A stretch of 64,000 bases of DNA from Eopsaltria australis (lineage: Eukaryota > Chordata > Aves > Passeriformes > Petroicidae): contig JAVTVJ010000570.1 of NCBI GenBank assembly GCA_034509425.1, forward strand, positions 620,001 through 684,000, read 5' to 3'. Below are positions 1-13,276 of the stretch, in pieces. Below the pieces are notes generated by a model that did not search any database, was not told where the DNA came from, and saw only the letters and a program-made list of their open reading frames with translations. Made by a program: the position numbers and the translations under genes. Numbering within the stretch: the stretch's first letter is position 1; each line of letters starts with the position of its first letter.

Positions 1-1567
1 CCTCTTTTTTTTTTTTTGTAACATTATTAGGGGTATTCTACATGTACCATCAAACTATTGTTATTAATTTAATTATAGTATCTCCTAATCAAGTTTTGGG
101 TTTTGCCAAGAAGAATTCAATGCTTCATAAAATTTCACAGAAATCAAGGGAATAATAAAAAGCATTGTTTTGCCCACTCTAATCAGATTTAATAATTTTT
201 CTACTACATGAAAGAAAACTGGAAGAGTGATAGAGTGCAAGTTACATTACTCAAAGCAGGTTCATTCTGAAGCTCATATGCAGGAATGCTGTCAACTTTT
301 GTAGCCTTGTAAAAAAAGAAAAAGACTTCTCAATGATAATGATTCATTTTATAATTCATTAATCATATTTCTCTCAGGTAAAGGTGAGATTATTAAAAGA
401 CTTTTCAGTACAAAAGCGAGGTATTTCTCCTACAGAAACTGCAGGGTTTTTTTAAGGGCAGATTTTTAGTCAGTAGTGTAGTTGAAAAATTAATCCAAAC
501 ATCTTCTTGATACCCATAACCATCCCAAATCTGCTTTCAGTTGACCAGAGAATCAGTTACTCTCTTGCCTTTCCCAACAATTAGGAATAACACAGGAAGC
601 TAATATTTAATGTAATGGGGTATTTATATAGACACTTGTAAATAAAGTATTTTCATGCTCTCTAAGGTGTTTTTGTACTTGATCACTGCACTAGGATTTT
701 TTAAAGAAAACTTTACTATTGATTAAAAAGAGAGGTATTTGAAACCGAGTAATGCTTTTTCCATTCAATTTTCATAAGCATCTTTTTACTTCTCTGCCTT
801 CTCTGTCTTCCTCCCTCTCCAACTTTTCTTGGCTGGTGCAAATGTACATGAGAAACTCTTAATGAAAGCTCGTGCAGATTTTTCAAACTTTCCTTTCCAC
901 AGGGATAGCTCAGGTCCAAGGAGCATGCCTGCACATGTGGGGATTTGTGTTTCAAGACATAGTATGAGAGTCTTTTTGGAGGTAGTCATAGGCTGGATTG
1001 AGCTCACCCCATATAATCCACTAGCATTTTTTGTTGTATGGGATGACATCATCTGAAATTGGCTTTTGATACCAGGAGCAGGGATGGTTCAGAGCCTGCT
1101 GAAAGCAGTTGGAGTTTCTCTCCTGACTGCAGTGCTGTTATGATTAAGTCCTTTAATACCATCTGTAGAAGGCAATTTCAAGGCATTCTTTTTATTTAAA
1201 AACTTCACAGACCCTCTGGTGCACAGCAAGGCTTTAAGAAGCTGCCTGCCCCAAGCGGGGCTGCCAGCCTACCTGCTCCCTGCATGCTCCAGAGCCCTGC
1301 AAATTGCCCTCAGTGCTTGTTTGGGTCAAAAAGATCATAATACTCATTGTACCATCCTGACAGCTGAATGCAGAGACCCCTTGAATCAATAAAATACTGC
1401 TGATGTGCCAGGGGCTGAAAAGCCTTTGCTTCGCTTTTTTCATTCCTACCAAATTGCCACTCACATTTCAGCAAAATTAAATATCCTTCTGTTTAGGTGC
1501 CAGCAACTGATGGGAGCAGTAAAAGAAGTTAATTGAAAGCTACTGGCTGCAATACTTAGGCAAGATT

Positions 1568-1586
1568 AAAAAAAAAAAAAAAAAAA
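1568..1586. repeat. Poly-A run (A19)
   Basis: Nineteen consecutive A residues followed by A/C-rich sequence ('caaaaccctaaaag'). It could be the tail of a long-decayed retroposed sequence, but nothing recognisable precedes it. Confidence 0.95.
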
Positions 1587-4500
1587 CAAAACCCTAAAAG
1601 AAAGAAAAAGTCATGGTTTCCTAAAAGTCCTGTTGCTGTGACACAGAGTTACTTAGGACTATAAAATATAGAAACTTCATGTTCTATTTTTAGAATGTTC
1701 TGTTGCATGGACTCCTTTTTGCACTAAAATGACCATTTTGACTTTGCAGATCCCTGTCCCCACCCCTGTGTCTTGCTCCAACCAGCACAGGGCCAGGTGT
1801 CACCCACCCCTACCCACAGAAAGCTCTTCCCTCCCAAGCATTCCTGCTTGCAGAACAGCCCATGGACCTCCCTGGGAGAAAAGGAGACAGAACCAGGCCC
1901 AGAGATGTGCCCAACTTCCACCTGAGCATGGGTAGATGAGGAGGGGGAGATGGGGCTGCAGCTGGGGACCTGGGGCTGCCACCAGCACTGATGGTTCCTG
2001 CACCTGGCAGGGGGGACAGAGGTGCTGGGGACAGCCACAGTGCCCTGGGGGAAAATGGGAGGCACATGGGAACCACCCATTTTGGCATCAGCAGTGTGTC
2101 CCTAGAGCATGCATGAAAGGAGTCCCCTGAAAAACGAGGAGGAGGAGAAGCAGAGAAGAGCTGAACAAGCTCAGGCAGACAGGCTGACACTGGGGAGATT
2201 TTCAAACCTGACACACAAAGACTTTTCTGAAAGAGTTTCTCACCTGGGAACTCTGCTTCTTTATCAGATGACCAGCAAATGTAAATCCATGGGGAAAAAA
2301 ATGTTATCTGGCTCATCTACAACATCATTCTGATCTGTCTTGAGGGCATCTGTGTCAATTTGGGTGTCTCCAGTGGGGCCATGGAAGCTGCTGTCATGGC
2401 TGGGGGCGAGAGAAAGATGTGGCTCTGTCACAAATGCACAACAGGGATTTCCACATTGGAGGTGGAAGCAAAAACATTCCTGTGCTGTAGTGAAAGGATT
2501 AGCTTTTGGACTGATCTCTTAAATTATTTTCATGAATGGTCTTGGCACAATAATAGGAATGCACAGGAACGCATTCATCAAACTTTTTGATGAGAGTTTG
2601 GGATATTGCCAGTGCAGCAAAGGATCAAACTGTCACACATTAGGAACTGAACTACCAGAGTAAAAGAAGTGTAGTAGGTCATGCACTTATGAACTAATGA
2701 TAACAGTTTCTGGAAAAAGCTGGGAACTGCAGTTAGAAAAGTTCAGGAGAAAAAAAAAGCTCAGGGTAGCTTGAAAATGCTGGTACAGAATGATTGGGAG
2801 TCAGGGTGTGGGGCAGCTATGAGGAAGATTGCTGTAATCCCATGATGACTATTTCCACTCAAAACAGGAAAGTGTTCATATCACCAGAGAGGGCAGGAGC
2901 AACTTTTCCTGGAAAACTTTGAGCTGTTCTATTCACCCGTGCCTAAAACAGAGGAATTCACAGTGGGACAAACACAGAGACTCTGCAGTGATTCAGATTC
3001 CATGTCTTAGTGAACTAAGTCCCATTTGGTCTCACAAATTTCTTGTGTTCATGCAACCATGTGGTGAACCACAAGAGAGGAAAAAACCTTTAGAGGCAGA
3101 GATTGCCCCTGTAGATGTGAGGATGTAGTTCCTGTAGAACATGTGACAACTTAAAGTCATGTTATTTATTTTTTTTTCCTTTTCTTCTGTCCAATTGCAA
3201 TCTGTATTAATCAAGTCTGGTCTGTACTAAAAAGTCTGGATGATTCTTGTTCCCTTAAGGATATCCTGTAGTTAAATAAATGGCTTATGTTCCTCAAATT
3301 AGGACAACATAGAGATTTAAAAGTCTGGGCAATAATTTCTAACCTGGAGCAAGAAAAAAAAAGGAAAGAATACTAGTTATATTGCAGAAAAATGTTAGAT
3401 GTCTTTTTTCCCTTCAAAGCTGATAATGACTCAGCTGTTTTCCTCTCAAGTTATGAAATAAAGCTGTTGCTTTAACACTGATTAGTTGTGTACAGCTGGC
3501 TCTCTAAGCCAGATTGCCTGTGTGAATGTATTAATGGAAAATAAACCACCCCTACAAATGAAATATATGCTCATAGGTTTGATTTTATCTTAATGCTTCA
3601 TAAATAATGTTCCGTGTGGATAAGCACTGACAAGATAAAACAAGTGTCCATAAAAAGGTTTGGCCTGGGAAAAGTCAGCTTCTGGATTTCAAAGCTACCT
3701 CCAGTCAGAGCACTGGACACAGACCCAGCAGCAGCCACGCTTCCCAGACCACCACTACCCAGCCATGAAAACTGAATTTTTAAAGACAGTGCAACTCCAG
3801 TGTGAGCACTCGAGTGAATGCTCACTGCAAATCCTGACAGCAAGCTGGAGATGCCCGCTCTTGGGTAACTTCTGGAAGTCTGGTTGCAGCTCAGAAGACA
3901 AGCAGAGACCTTTGAAAAATGCAGTTCAGTTGATGGGTTTGCAATGCTTGGAATGGGAGCTCTGAGTATGAACATCAGCAGCGAGCAGCTGGAGTGTCCT
4001 TCTCTTCAGAGACACTTTGGAGGGGCAGTGGTGTAGAAAATATTGTGCATATAGGAAGCCTTGAGCAGAACCACTAAAAACAAATGTGCCCAAAACACCT
4101 GACAGCTTTAAAAAGCCTGATACTGGAATTCTTAGTTTTTTTCTCCACGGCTTGTGATTCATTTGCCATTTTGATAGGAGGTGCTCATTGTATTTTTATT
4201 AGATGGACTGGTATGTGTGGAGCTCTCAAGAGAAATAAGCATCATCCAGAAGCAGTTTTTATTAAACATTCGCTTCCTCTCAACCTGAAAGTGAATATTA
4301 AAAAGGTTTGCAGGCTGGGGTGGCTTTTTTTTTCACCTCTGAGCTTGAAGAGACCTTTAGCAGTGGTCAAAGAGTCCAATAAAAAGGGACTTGTCACAGA
4401 ACACAAGAGGAAACCACGAGAGAGATCCAGAGAGGAGAACAATAAGTTTTCATCAATAATGAGGTCAGGATTTTATTTGTGGGATCTCTAAGCCAGAGCC

Positions 4501-5035
4501 ACTGGGCTTTCCTCTTATCTGCTGTCTATTTTATCCCACCTCTTACCTTATTTCCCACCCAATCACTTCAGTGCAACCTCGCTCTCCAGGTTACAATTGT
4601 ATCAGATTAGGACACCAGCTTGAAATTCATGGCAAGGTTTTATTAATCATGTGCTTTCCTGAGCTGACCTCAAGTCAACAAGGTAATTGTATCTAGAAAG
4701 AAAATACTGTGTTTCTTCCTTCTGTTGTTCTTTCAGATGATTTGTACATGGACAGAACCTGATGTGTGAAGACTCTTTTTTTCTCCCATAGTTTTGCTTG
4801 ACTGATGAAGGCAGAGCTTTGCTTTACAAAAGCAATAACACAAATCCCTTTTCAGGCTTTCACCCCTCAGAGCACTGCAAAAACACATCCCATCTATTCC
4901 TTTAAAAGGGAGATGTGACCCTCCTGTCCTGCACAACAACTGGAAAGCCACTGGCCCTAAAACACTGTAAGGGACCATTTTAGAACACAGGCCCTTTCTA
5001 ATGACATTTTTTCTTTGCTTATTTTGGAAATCCTG

Positions 5036-5109
5036 TAAAAACAAAACAAAACTAACAAACAAACCACAAAATCCCCCAACCAACACAAACCCCAAACCCC
5101 ACAACAAAT
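5036..5109. repeat. G-free A/C-rich low-complexity stretch
   Basis: For 74 bp the plus strand has no G and only a few T residues, with units like AAACAAA, CAACC and CCCCAAA. A shorter stretch of the same type lies at 60286-60331. No periodic unit is fixed, so this is low complexity, not a clean microsatellite. Confidence 0.9.
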
Positions 5110-6686
5110 GGAGATTTAAAGAGAAACCAGTTTAGAGGAGAACTCTACATCCCCTCTTAGCAGTTAAAGGGCTTCCCAGTGCCAATCCTGCTCTTGCAGA
5201 GGCTGTGTGAGCAAACAAATACTGGTCGTGCTGGAAGGTCCTGGCATTTCTAAGGTTGGAAGTGCGGGAAGAGATGATACCCCAAAGAAACTACCTTTGA
5301 GACTCTCTCACTCTGTGAAATATAACATTTAAGGAAGCACACAACCATTGGAATAAGAGTATTTTGCAGTTTAAATAGGAGCTGTTGAATGCTGTGAAAA
5401 ATGTCCTATGACCATTGCAGTTGAATAGCGGTTTGCAGCTTCACAGAACAGTTGTCTTCTTAATCCTTTATTAGGAAACTGCTTTTCAGGCCTAGGACCA
5501 CATAGAAACGTGCTCTGTGCACTGACAAACTGCCTACAGGAGAGCCAGAGACTCCTCAAAAAGCTGGATTCCTAAACTAAACCATCAGAGCTGCCTGCCT
5601 GTAGGAATGGTTTGCTTTCCTGAAGGGCTGGCCAGGCAAAAGCTCCTGCTGATTTATTACAAGCCCAGACCTTCTTCCTTTAGCAACCTTGATGTAAAAT
5701 TAGAAAGCTGACTGTAGACACTGGGGTTGGGAAATGGTGGTGGCCTGTAAATATGATTACAGGTCAGGCAGTGCAATTAGGGTTCCCAGGAAGCAATCAG
5801 TATTTTATTTCTCTCTCTCTCTCTGCCTCACTACACTCACACCCCCATATATCCCTGACTTCCCCCCAGCCCTGGCACCATGAAACCCATCTTGACTCTG
5901 GCCCATTCTTTCTGAATGAAGTTGGCTACCCAAGCACACTCCCTGCTGAGGTTCTTGCCCTGAAACTGGAAAATAAATGATAGGTGATGCCATTTTCCTC
6001 ATCCTTGGTTACCTCACCGAGAAGTTCCCCACCCATCTTGGCACTGTCTTTTTGAGACAGGAAGCACAAAATTGTGACCACACGGGGTAAAGGTGGTGCC
6101 CCAACAAAGCCACAAGGACTCTAAATTTAAGCCTGCCATAAAAGCTTTGAAAATGATGACACACAAAGAAGGAGGAACTATGGGGAATGAAACACCTTAA
6201 TTTTGAAAAACCACAATGATCCACCCAGCACTTTTAGAGCTTTCAGCTCTGAGGCATGAATTAACCACAGGCAGAGTTTTTAACCTACCAAACACAGGCA
6301 CTCATTCTCTGCAACTTTGCAGCTGCTTAAAATGGGATGGATGTGTTTTAAAAAGACAACTCTGAACATGTCTATGACTGTTTAAAAAAACCAAAAACTC
6401 ACACTCACAGTCCAGTAGGCTGGGATTCCCAGAGATGAACTGGTGACCCCTCATTTTATAATGGGAAATTCAGGATACTGTACTTGTACCTTGCCTAAAA
6501 AGCCCAGGGCATCCTTGTTCTGCAAAAAACATACTCTGCACTACTCCATCTTGAGTTGGGTTATGCCCAAAAAGGCATCTGAAGTGAGCAGTGTGAAAAT
6601 TTTGGCCTGGAATTTGTGATTTCCAAACCCTTGTGGGCTGGCCACGTTTCACGTAAAGGTGCTGACATTGTATTTAACCATGACTG

Positions 6687-6756
6687 TAATTAAATCCACT
6701 CATTGCATCATTCCGTATTAATTTGTATTAATTAGTTAATGACTGTTATTAATTAG
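6687..6756. promoter_or_regulatory. Candidate homeodomain-site cluster
   Basis: TAATTA cores occur at 6687, 6729 and 6750. TATTAATTTG (6716-6725) is directly followed by TATTAATTAG (6726-6735), and an identical TATTAATTAG lies at 6747-6756, exactly 21 bp further. TAATTA is the core bound by many Antennapedia-class and paired-type homeodomains. Spacing of 10 and 21 bp places the sites on the same helical face. This fits an enhancer but could be chance in AT-rich DNA, and function is inference. Confidence 0.3.
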
Positions 6757-9559
6757 GTGCTTTTTGGGCTCCACTTTCATTTGAATAACACTCTTTAATG
6801 GACATGGAATGGTGTGAGGTGTCTTCTCGAACATGACACTGTCCAGAGCCAGTGGTGAGTGGAAAACTCCTCTGAGCATTAAGCCAAGCCCTCCCCTGAA
6901 TCAGGGAAATGCTGACTAGTGCTTCCCTGAAGGTTTTGGGGGAAACTCTGAGTGCTGGTGAACGTGAATATCAAATTCAATTGAAAACAAAGCCCTGCCC
7001 TCTGGAACCTGCTGCCCCTCGAAGCCTAATCCCTGCTTTGCTTGGAGTGATGCCCCAACCTTTTAAGGGCTGTGTTTGTTTTTTTGGATTTTCTTTGCAC
7101 GTGCTCAAAAGAAATTCTAGGAATACAGGGATGGAGCAAATTCAAACAGAAATAAAACATGTGACAGGGCCAAGGCACAGTTTATAGCCTTCTGCAGGTC
7201 CCTGCACTTGCTCCCTCAGCCAGGATTTGCCAGGAACCCTAAGGTCTTTCCTGAAAAAATTTAGTAAGAGTTTACTGCCCAGAGCCGTAAGATGGATTTA
7301 AAAATCAGAGCCTGGAATTGCTCTGAAGTTTCAACACTGAATTGTCAACGTTAAATCTGTGTCCTTTGTAATGGAATTTCAGATTTGAGGTGATTTCAGT
7401 AGCATTGCCAGAAGAGCAACTTCAGACTCGGATCCAGGTTTTACTGAATCAAACACGGGAAGATCCAATCCAAAAGTTTGAAAGGGTTTTTTTCCTGTGT
7501 GCACTTTATACCTGCACGTGCAAGCATTTTAAGGCAGGTGATATCCAGAAACCACATTTACTATTGGCACGTGATGTTTCCCCATCAGTCACTCTGACAA
7601 CAAACACAGGGCTTCCAATCCGTTACAGTTTCAAGACATCACCAATTTACTTAAACTACTTTAAAATGCACAGTAAAATAATATTTTTTTTTGTAGAAAT
7701 GAGAAGTTGGGGGATATCATGCAGCAGTGGAGAAGGCTGAAGGAGCCTTGTGGTTGCAATTAGCCCACTGCACTTATGGAAATCTGTCAAACCGTGGAGG
7801 AGAAAGTGAGTCCAACTCTGCCAGAGCCAGAGAAACATTTTTGAAAAAATGGACAGGAACATTCCCATGACTGGGATCTCATTGCTTGAGATAGTAAAGG
7901 TGATGGTTCATTTTGCTTCCTTTCAAATTGGGGACACTGTTGCTTCTCTAAGGAACAGCTCCCCAGGGTAGGCTGGTGACAGTGGGTGCCACAGGGAGGC
8001 AAAGCCACCACACCTTCCATGCAGTGCAGCTTGTCCCTGCCCACTGCTCTGCCTCGAGGGCTCCCTTCCCAGGAGGAGGAAAGAAGGAGCTGCAGGAGGG
8101 CAGACTGCCTGGCCTTAAAAGGAGATTTCCAGGATGGAAATGTTGTGCACAGCCTGGCTTTGCTGGTTGCTAAATGAAGGGGAAAATATCCAAACAGGCA
8201 GGCACACTCACACAGATGTTCTGCAGGGAACCTTCACACACCCCTCTTCTCTGCTCTGAAAACTTGTTACCACCCTTCCCCTTTCACTTACAGAAAACTC
8301 CTCATTTTTAGGACTTCAGTAAAGAATTATATTTTGAGACCAAACTGCTGAGTCCTCTCTGGTGAAGGGGGTGTCTGAATCTTCCCCATCATGCTGTGGA
8401 TGGCCTGTTTTCCCTCTGTGCACTTTCTAAAGGCAGGGTGTACCATTAAGAGGCTTGTCTGCAGACACAAGGGCAATAATCTGACTGGAGCCAGTCAGTC
8501 CATGACCTCAAGCGCACCATTTGAAAACTACACCTCAAGCCTTGCCCTCATTCTCACTCCACCCTCTGCAGAGCAAATCACACCACTCCAGTTTCATAAC
8601 TCACCCACCCTGGTTACAGTGCTGTCAGCAGCTTTCAGGAGAAGCCAGTTAGGCAGGGACAGCTTTAAGACAAAAAATCTTTCTTCTACCTTCTCTTTTA
8701 GTGATACCTTGAGTGCTCCTTGCTGCTCACATCGCCCTTTCCAAGCTTGCCAGCATGTCTGAATGAGTTTGCATGGTGTTTATAAAGAGCAGCATTATGA
8801 CTAGCATACTTTCACAGGTCACAGAACAACTTATATCAATCCAGCTAATTAGCTCTTTTCTGTGGTATTTTTTTTTTTTACATGAAATATTTATTCAGTT
8901 TTCTTATCTACTGGAATTTGTGATGTGCAGACAAAGGCATACCACAAAGCGATTCGTTATGAAAACCGCAAGACACTGATCTTTATTTGTTCACAAAAAC
9001 AGTCAAAATTAATTTATCCTAAGGGATAAAAGAGGCAGGGAGAGCAAACTGAAAGATGAAGATAAGGCAGACTGAAAGAGACAGAGCAAAGCTTTGCCCA
9101 ACATCTCGATCTGGCACCTCACCCTACAGACAGTCAGCTGAATTTTTCTGCTTTCTGCCTCCCTTTTGCATTTCAGGCTGGCTCCTGTCTGGTTCCTACC
9201 AGCCCAGAGATGCCAGAGCCTGCCTGGTGACACAGCTCATCCTGACAGGGGCATCTCTGTGAGGCTGGAGGGGGCTTTGCTGTGTCACAGCCCCTCCAGG
9301 CTGTTGGATCAGGGAACATAACCCGTGGCAGGACCATGGAGCTGGCTGCTCATCCAGCTCATCCTTTAGCTCTCCTGCAGCCCTGTCCTTCTCAGCACGT
9401 CCTTTCCAAGCCTGTCCTTAAAGCTCTCTACAACTCTCGAGCTAATCTAACCCAGGTCTTCATTTTTCTCTGCCTTTAGAAAGTGAAGGGTACTTTAACT
9501 GCCTATTTTTTTGCTCCAGTTTATCTTATCTACCATGCAAATGGAGCATCCCTTCCCTC

Positions 9560-9700
9560 CTTTAAGCTATCTTTTATGTACTTGGGGAATCATGCTCCTC
9601 CTTCAGTCTTCCTTTTTTAAACTAAATTACCAGAGAAGAGTCACTTTCTCTAAAACCTTTGAACATATCCTCTATTCTCCTCTTGTGTCCTCCAGTACTC
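9560..9700 (-). mobile_element. Ancient CR1/L3-type LINE fragment, antisense
   Basis: Read on the minus strand, this is a strongly diverged piece of the 3' ORF2/UTR area of an old CR1/L3-like LINE. On the plus strand the blocks 'ctatcttttatgtacttg', 'atcatgctcctccttcagtc' and 'ttccttttttaaactaaa' appear in the order I know from antisense CR1/L3 copies in amniotes. Weaker matches to 'acctttgaacat' and 'ctcctcttgtgtcctcc' follow. The divergence is much higher than in the CR1 copies at 42, 58 and 60 kb, suggesting an older insertion. Edges are approximate. The match is from memory of the family pattern, not an alignment. Confidence 0.6.
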
Positions 9701-10174
9701 CAAACTGCTATACCAAGGACATCACCTGACCCCTGGTTTAAAGATTTATGAATGCCAGGAGAAATAAAAAGGAAGATTTTACTAGTACCAGACTTTCCTC
9801 AAAATATTTTTTTTACCTTTCATTGCAGACAGGACTTCTACTGCTTTTGAAAAACATTTTGCCAGAAGGACTGATGCTGTATCCAGATCTTGCAAATAAG
9901 ACTTTATTATTTTGTTCTTACCCTGCTTTGCCATTTATCTCAGTGGAATTTCCACCTGCTTATTCCAGGTGCTGCCAACACAGACTCATAGGAGCTGTAT
10001 TGACTTTTAAAGTTCAAGTTAACGTCATTCTAAAAAGCCTCTTGTTTTCATCTTACTGCCATCCGCTGAAAAAAACCAGCAGTCCTCTTTTCAGCAGCTC
10101 ATTAAATCTAATTAAAATACATGCCTGAAAAAATAGGTAAATTAACTCCACAGATCTGCTGTGACAGTGTCCAG

Positions 10175-10562
10175 TCTTCCTTCCTTCCTTCCTTCCTTCC
10201 TTCCTTCCTTCCTTCCTTCCTTCCTTCCTTCCTTCCTTCCTTCCTTCCTTCCTTCCTTCCTTCCTTCCTTCCTTCCTTCCTTCCTTCCTTCCTTCCTTCC
10301 TTCCTTCCTTCCTTCTTCCTTCCTTCCTTTCCTTCCTTCCTTCCTTCCTTCCTTCCTTCCTTCTCCTTCCTTCCTTCCTTCCTTCCTTCCTCCTCCTTCC
10401 TTCCTCCTCCTTCCTTCCCTCCCTCCCTCCCTCCCTCCTCCCTCCCTCCTCCCTTCTCTTCCTCTCTTCCTCTCTTTCTCCCTTCCTCCCTTCCTCCCTT
10501 CCTTCCTCTCTTCCTCTCTTCCTCTCTTTCTCTCTTTCTCTCTTTCTCTCTTTTTCTCTCCC
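10175..10562. repeat. Long TTCC-type polypyrimidine microsatellite
   Basis: A pure TTCC tetranucleotide run of about 34 copies (10176-10313) passes into interrupted TTCC blocks, then a TCCC-rich block (about 10416-10447), then mixed TTCC, TCTC and TTTCTC blocks up to 10562. The plus strand is almost all pyrimidine over 388 bp. The graded order of units suggests successive expansion of variant motifs. Long open frames on both strands here are artefacts of the repeat and encode only simple Pro/Ser/Phe/Leu or Lys/Glu/Gly/Arg repeats. Tetranucleotide arrays this long are normally highly length-polymorphic. Confidence 0.98.
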
Positions 10563-13221
10563 CAGGGTGACTCACTAATACTTTTTCCTTTACAATAGCT
10601 CCATGAGGAAAGTGAATGCTCCAGACTTATCTTGAGGCAAAGCTTTTTCTGTTAAACCTGGCTAATACATGCTCAATGTTTTTAGGTCACCTTACTTTCA
10701 CTTTTCTCACATATAGACAGGTATTGCCTGTGTGAGCCAGCGGGACTTTTACAAAAAAAGCAGCCTGTGTTTCTCTGGTTTGCAAAGGACAAATAAGAAC
10801 CACTGATTCCCTAAGCAGCATTTCTGATAAGGGGAGCTGATTAAGTGAAATGCAGATGGAATAACAGACTGCCATCTGCCTTCCTGTTTTAATTTTTGTG
10901 GTAAATTCTGGGAGCCTGTATCTCTCATTTATGCATACACACACTCATGAATCTTAGCTGCAGGGCAAATGGGGAGTACATGAGCATTATTAATTTGATA
11001 AAAAAACCCAAAACAAAACATGAAAAAAAAAATTCCTTGTGTTATTTTTGAAGGAACCTTTATCATTTGTTTGAACTTCAAACAGAGCTAATGCCAAGTA
11101 ACCCAACCTTAATTTACCATGAAAGGCACTAACATCCAGTCCTTCACAGAAATGATCCACAATCAGCATTCCCTGCAGAATCTTTGCCACAGCCAGTGGA
11201 GATTTTTTGTTGCTGTTTCCTACTTCTGAAAATGCTTTACAATCAATTATTTATCCTGTGTCCTCTACCTCCAGAGAGGCAGAGGTTCATTTTCTCTGAA
11301 AAGGGCATCAGGATGAAAACCATAATTGCCACAATTTCATTAATCTATAACTGTCATTCCCTTCTGTGACTTGACCAAAAGAGCACTTCACTCATCGCTG
11401 GACTGATCAGACCATTTGTAACCTCTAAAAATTATTGCTACCTAACAGTTGCTCTGTTAAGTTCAAGTTTATCAGGAAAGGGGAAAAAAGGCTGAGGGAG
11501 GCCCCTGGGTTTAGTCCCAGCACTGGTTCAGAAGCTGCCAGGTGCTGACTCTTGGTCCTGCTCTTGTCCAGCTTCCCACCTGTACTGGCACTGAGTTGAA
11601 CTCCTTCATCAGCTCTGCTCTGGATTAGGAACCTTCCTCTGGGAATAGCTGGGATTTGGGGAGCAGGGAATCAGCTCTCCACGACTGAACCATGACAGAT
11701 CTGTTTGCTGTCCCTTTATCCCCATCCCTGCCTGTGCTCTGGTTTGCAGAACTGCATAGTCACCTCTTAGCTATAAACAAGAGGAAGCCTTCTTGTGCAA
11801 AGAAATATCATGAAGAATATTCTGTCTTATATTTCAAAATGTTTCAATCTTCACCTTTCAAAATTATGGAGACCAAATATTTTTTTTTAATGCCTGAATT
11901 TTAGTGCACTGAGACCATTTGGCCAGAAGGTAACACTTGGATCAAATTTTATTAAAAAAGCAGAAAGAAAAATGTGTATATTGGTGTAATTTTAAAGCTA
12001 AGAAGTGATTTGACACAACAATAGGGAATCTTTGACAGTTACACCAATTTCCCCACTAAAAGGAGAAAAAGACCACAACTGAGAGCCACCCTTTGGCAGC
12101 TCCCTGTGCAATGGCACCCAGCAAAGTGCCAGCTGAGGATGAGTAAGAAATCTGGAGCTGGATGGAATGCCAAAGGCAAAGACAATCTCTTCCTCTGCAG
12201 GAGAGCAAGAGCCCATGATGGCTTTTCACCTTCAAGTCCCCAGCGTACCCACGACTACAGAGCAAAGTGCACAATCTTTTCCTGGATGGCAAACCCAGCA
12301 GCTCCTGTCTCAGGCTGTTCTCTTTGCCATGTCCAGTGCACAAAGCTCTGCCCTGGCCACTGCTGGGGATGGGTGACAAGATGAGGAAAGGAGACTCAGG
12401 CTTGCAGTGCTGTTTAAACTCCAGCTTTAATTGTTGAGAGGCACATGGCTCTCAAAAACTGGGAACAGAGACTGGCTGCTCACACAGGAGCTGCAGGAGC
12501 CTGCTGACAGTTTGAGCTGGTGACAGCAGTTGGTTTCAAAGCAGATTAGTCACTGCTATTGAGAATATTAATTAAGGACTCACTCCTCCTGCCTGCAGAT
12601 CACAAAGGTTTTCTGGCAGTCCCACCTAAACAAACCAGGCTGGTTGAACCATCCAGTCCCAGCAGTTTCCTCTGGACTCGATTTACCACCAGCTTGTTTT
12701 CTGCAGCAAGCTGCAGAAAGGAATACGACTCTTTTAAGGCTGGATTTAGCCAAGAAAACCACTCTAAGGAAGAGCTACATCATACTTTAACTGGGATTTC
12801 CATCCAGTTCTAATTAGGCTGCATAAAAATGTCTCCAAACATATTTAACTTGTATGCAGTGGCATAACATTCAAGGCTTAAAATTTTAATTTATGGGTTT
12901 GGGTGGGTGCCTGATACTTCTAATGTTTAATGAATCTGTCCTCACTTGGCAATTTGCCATTGGTGATCACAGGGTTTGTGTATGCCCCTAGGTATTTATA
13001 TCTGTAAAATTGATAGTGTGTGAAATGTCTCATATTTGACAAAACATGGCTGTTTTATTTTCTTCTGAAATGACATAATTACTCCTGCAGGATATGTGGT
13101 CAGTTGAAGATTTGCAATTTTTCATATTAAAGAGTCCTATATATTATTTCTGACAGGCAATGTTTTATATTTGTGAAGGATTCAGAGTCTGTTTAGTTAG
13201 AAGCTGCATTTTGTTTAAGTC

Positions 13222-13276
13222 TCACACTGGAAGCTCTCTGGGACAGGGGCTATCTTTGTGTTGTAACACAATTGAA
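13222..13276 (+). mobile_element. L2/MIR-related ancient repeat relic
   Basis: The run 'gaagctctctgggacagggg', then 'ctatctttgtgttgta' and 'acacaattg', resembles a widespread amniote repeat tail with 'gctctttggggcagggac', 'tgtctttttgtt' and 'agcacaatgggg'. It is about 55 bp long. Just downstream (13291-13306) the string 'ctctgtaaaatgggat' is also MIR-like, which may be coincidence or a rearranged part of the same relic. Family assignment is from recalled pattern only. Confidence 0.45.

Larger units (their letters stand above)
1..9500. other. Intergenic or intronic DNA, no gene seen
   Basis: I see no supported exon, RNA gene or mobile element in this block apart from the simple repeats and the homeodomain-type cluster listed separately. 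GC-richer patches (about 1740-2060 and 7970-8110) carry overlapping open frames on both strands, which is expected from base composition. An AATAAA near 641 has no open frame in front of it that would make it a credible 3' end. Confidence 0.7.

Noticed and set aside
630..690. AATAAA with downstream GT-rich sequence resembling a polyadenylation site
   Set aside because: There is no credible terminal exon upstream; AATAAA is frequent in this AT-rich DNA.
10108..10598. Open frames of 145-155 codons on both strands
   Set aside because: They are pure translations of the TTCC-type microsatellite and encode only simple repeats.
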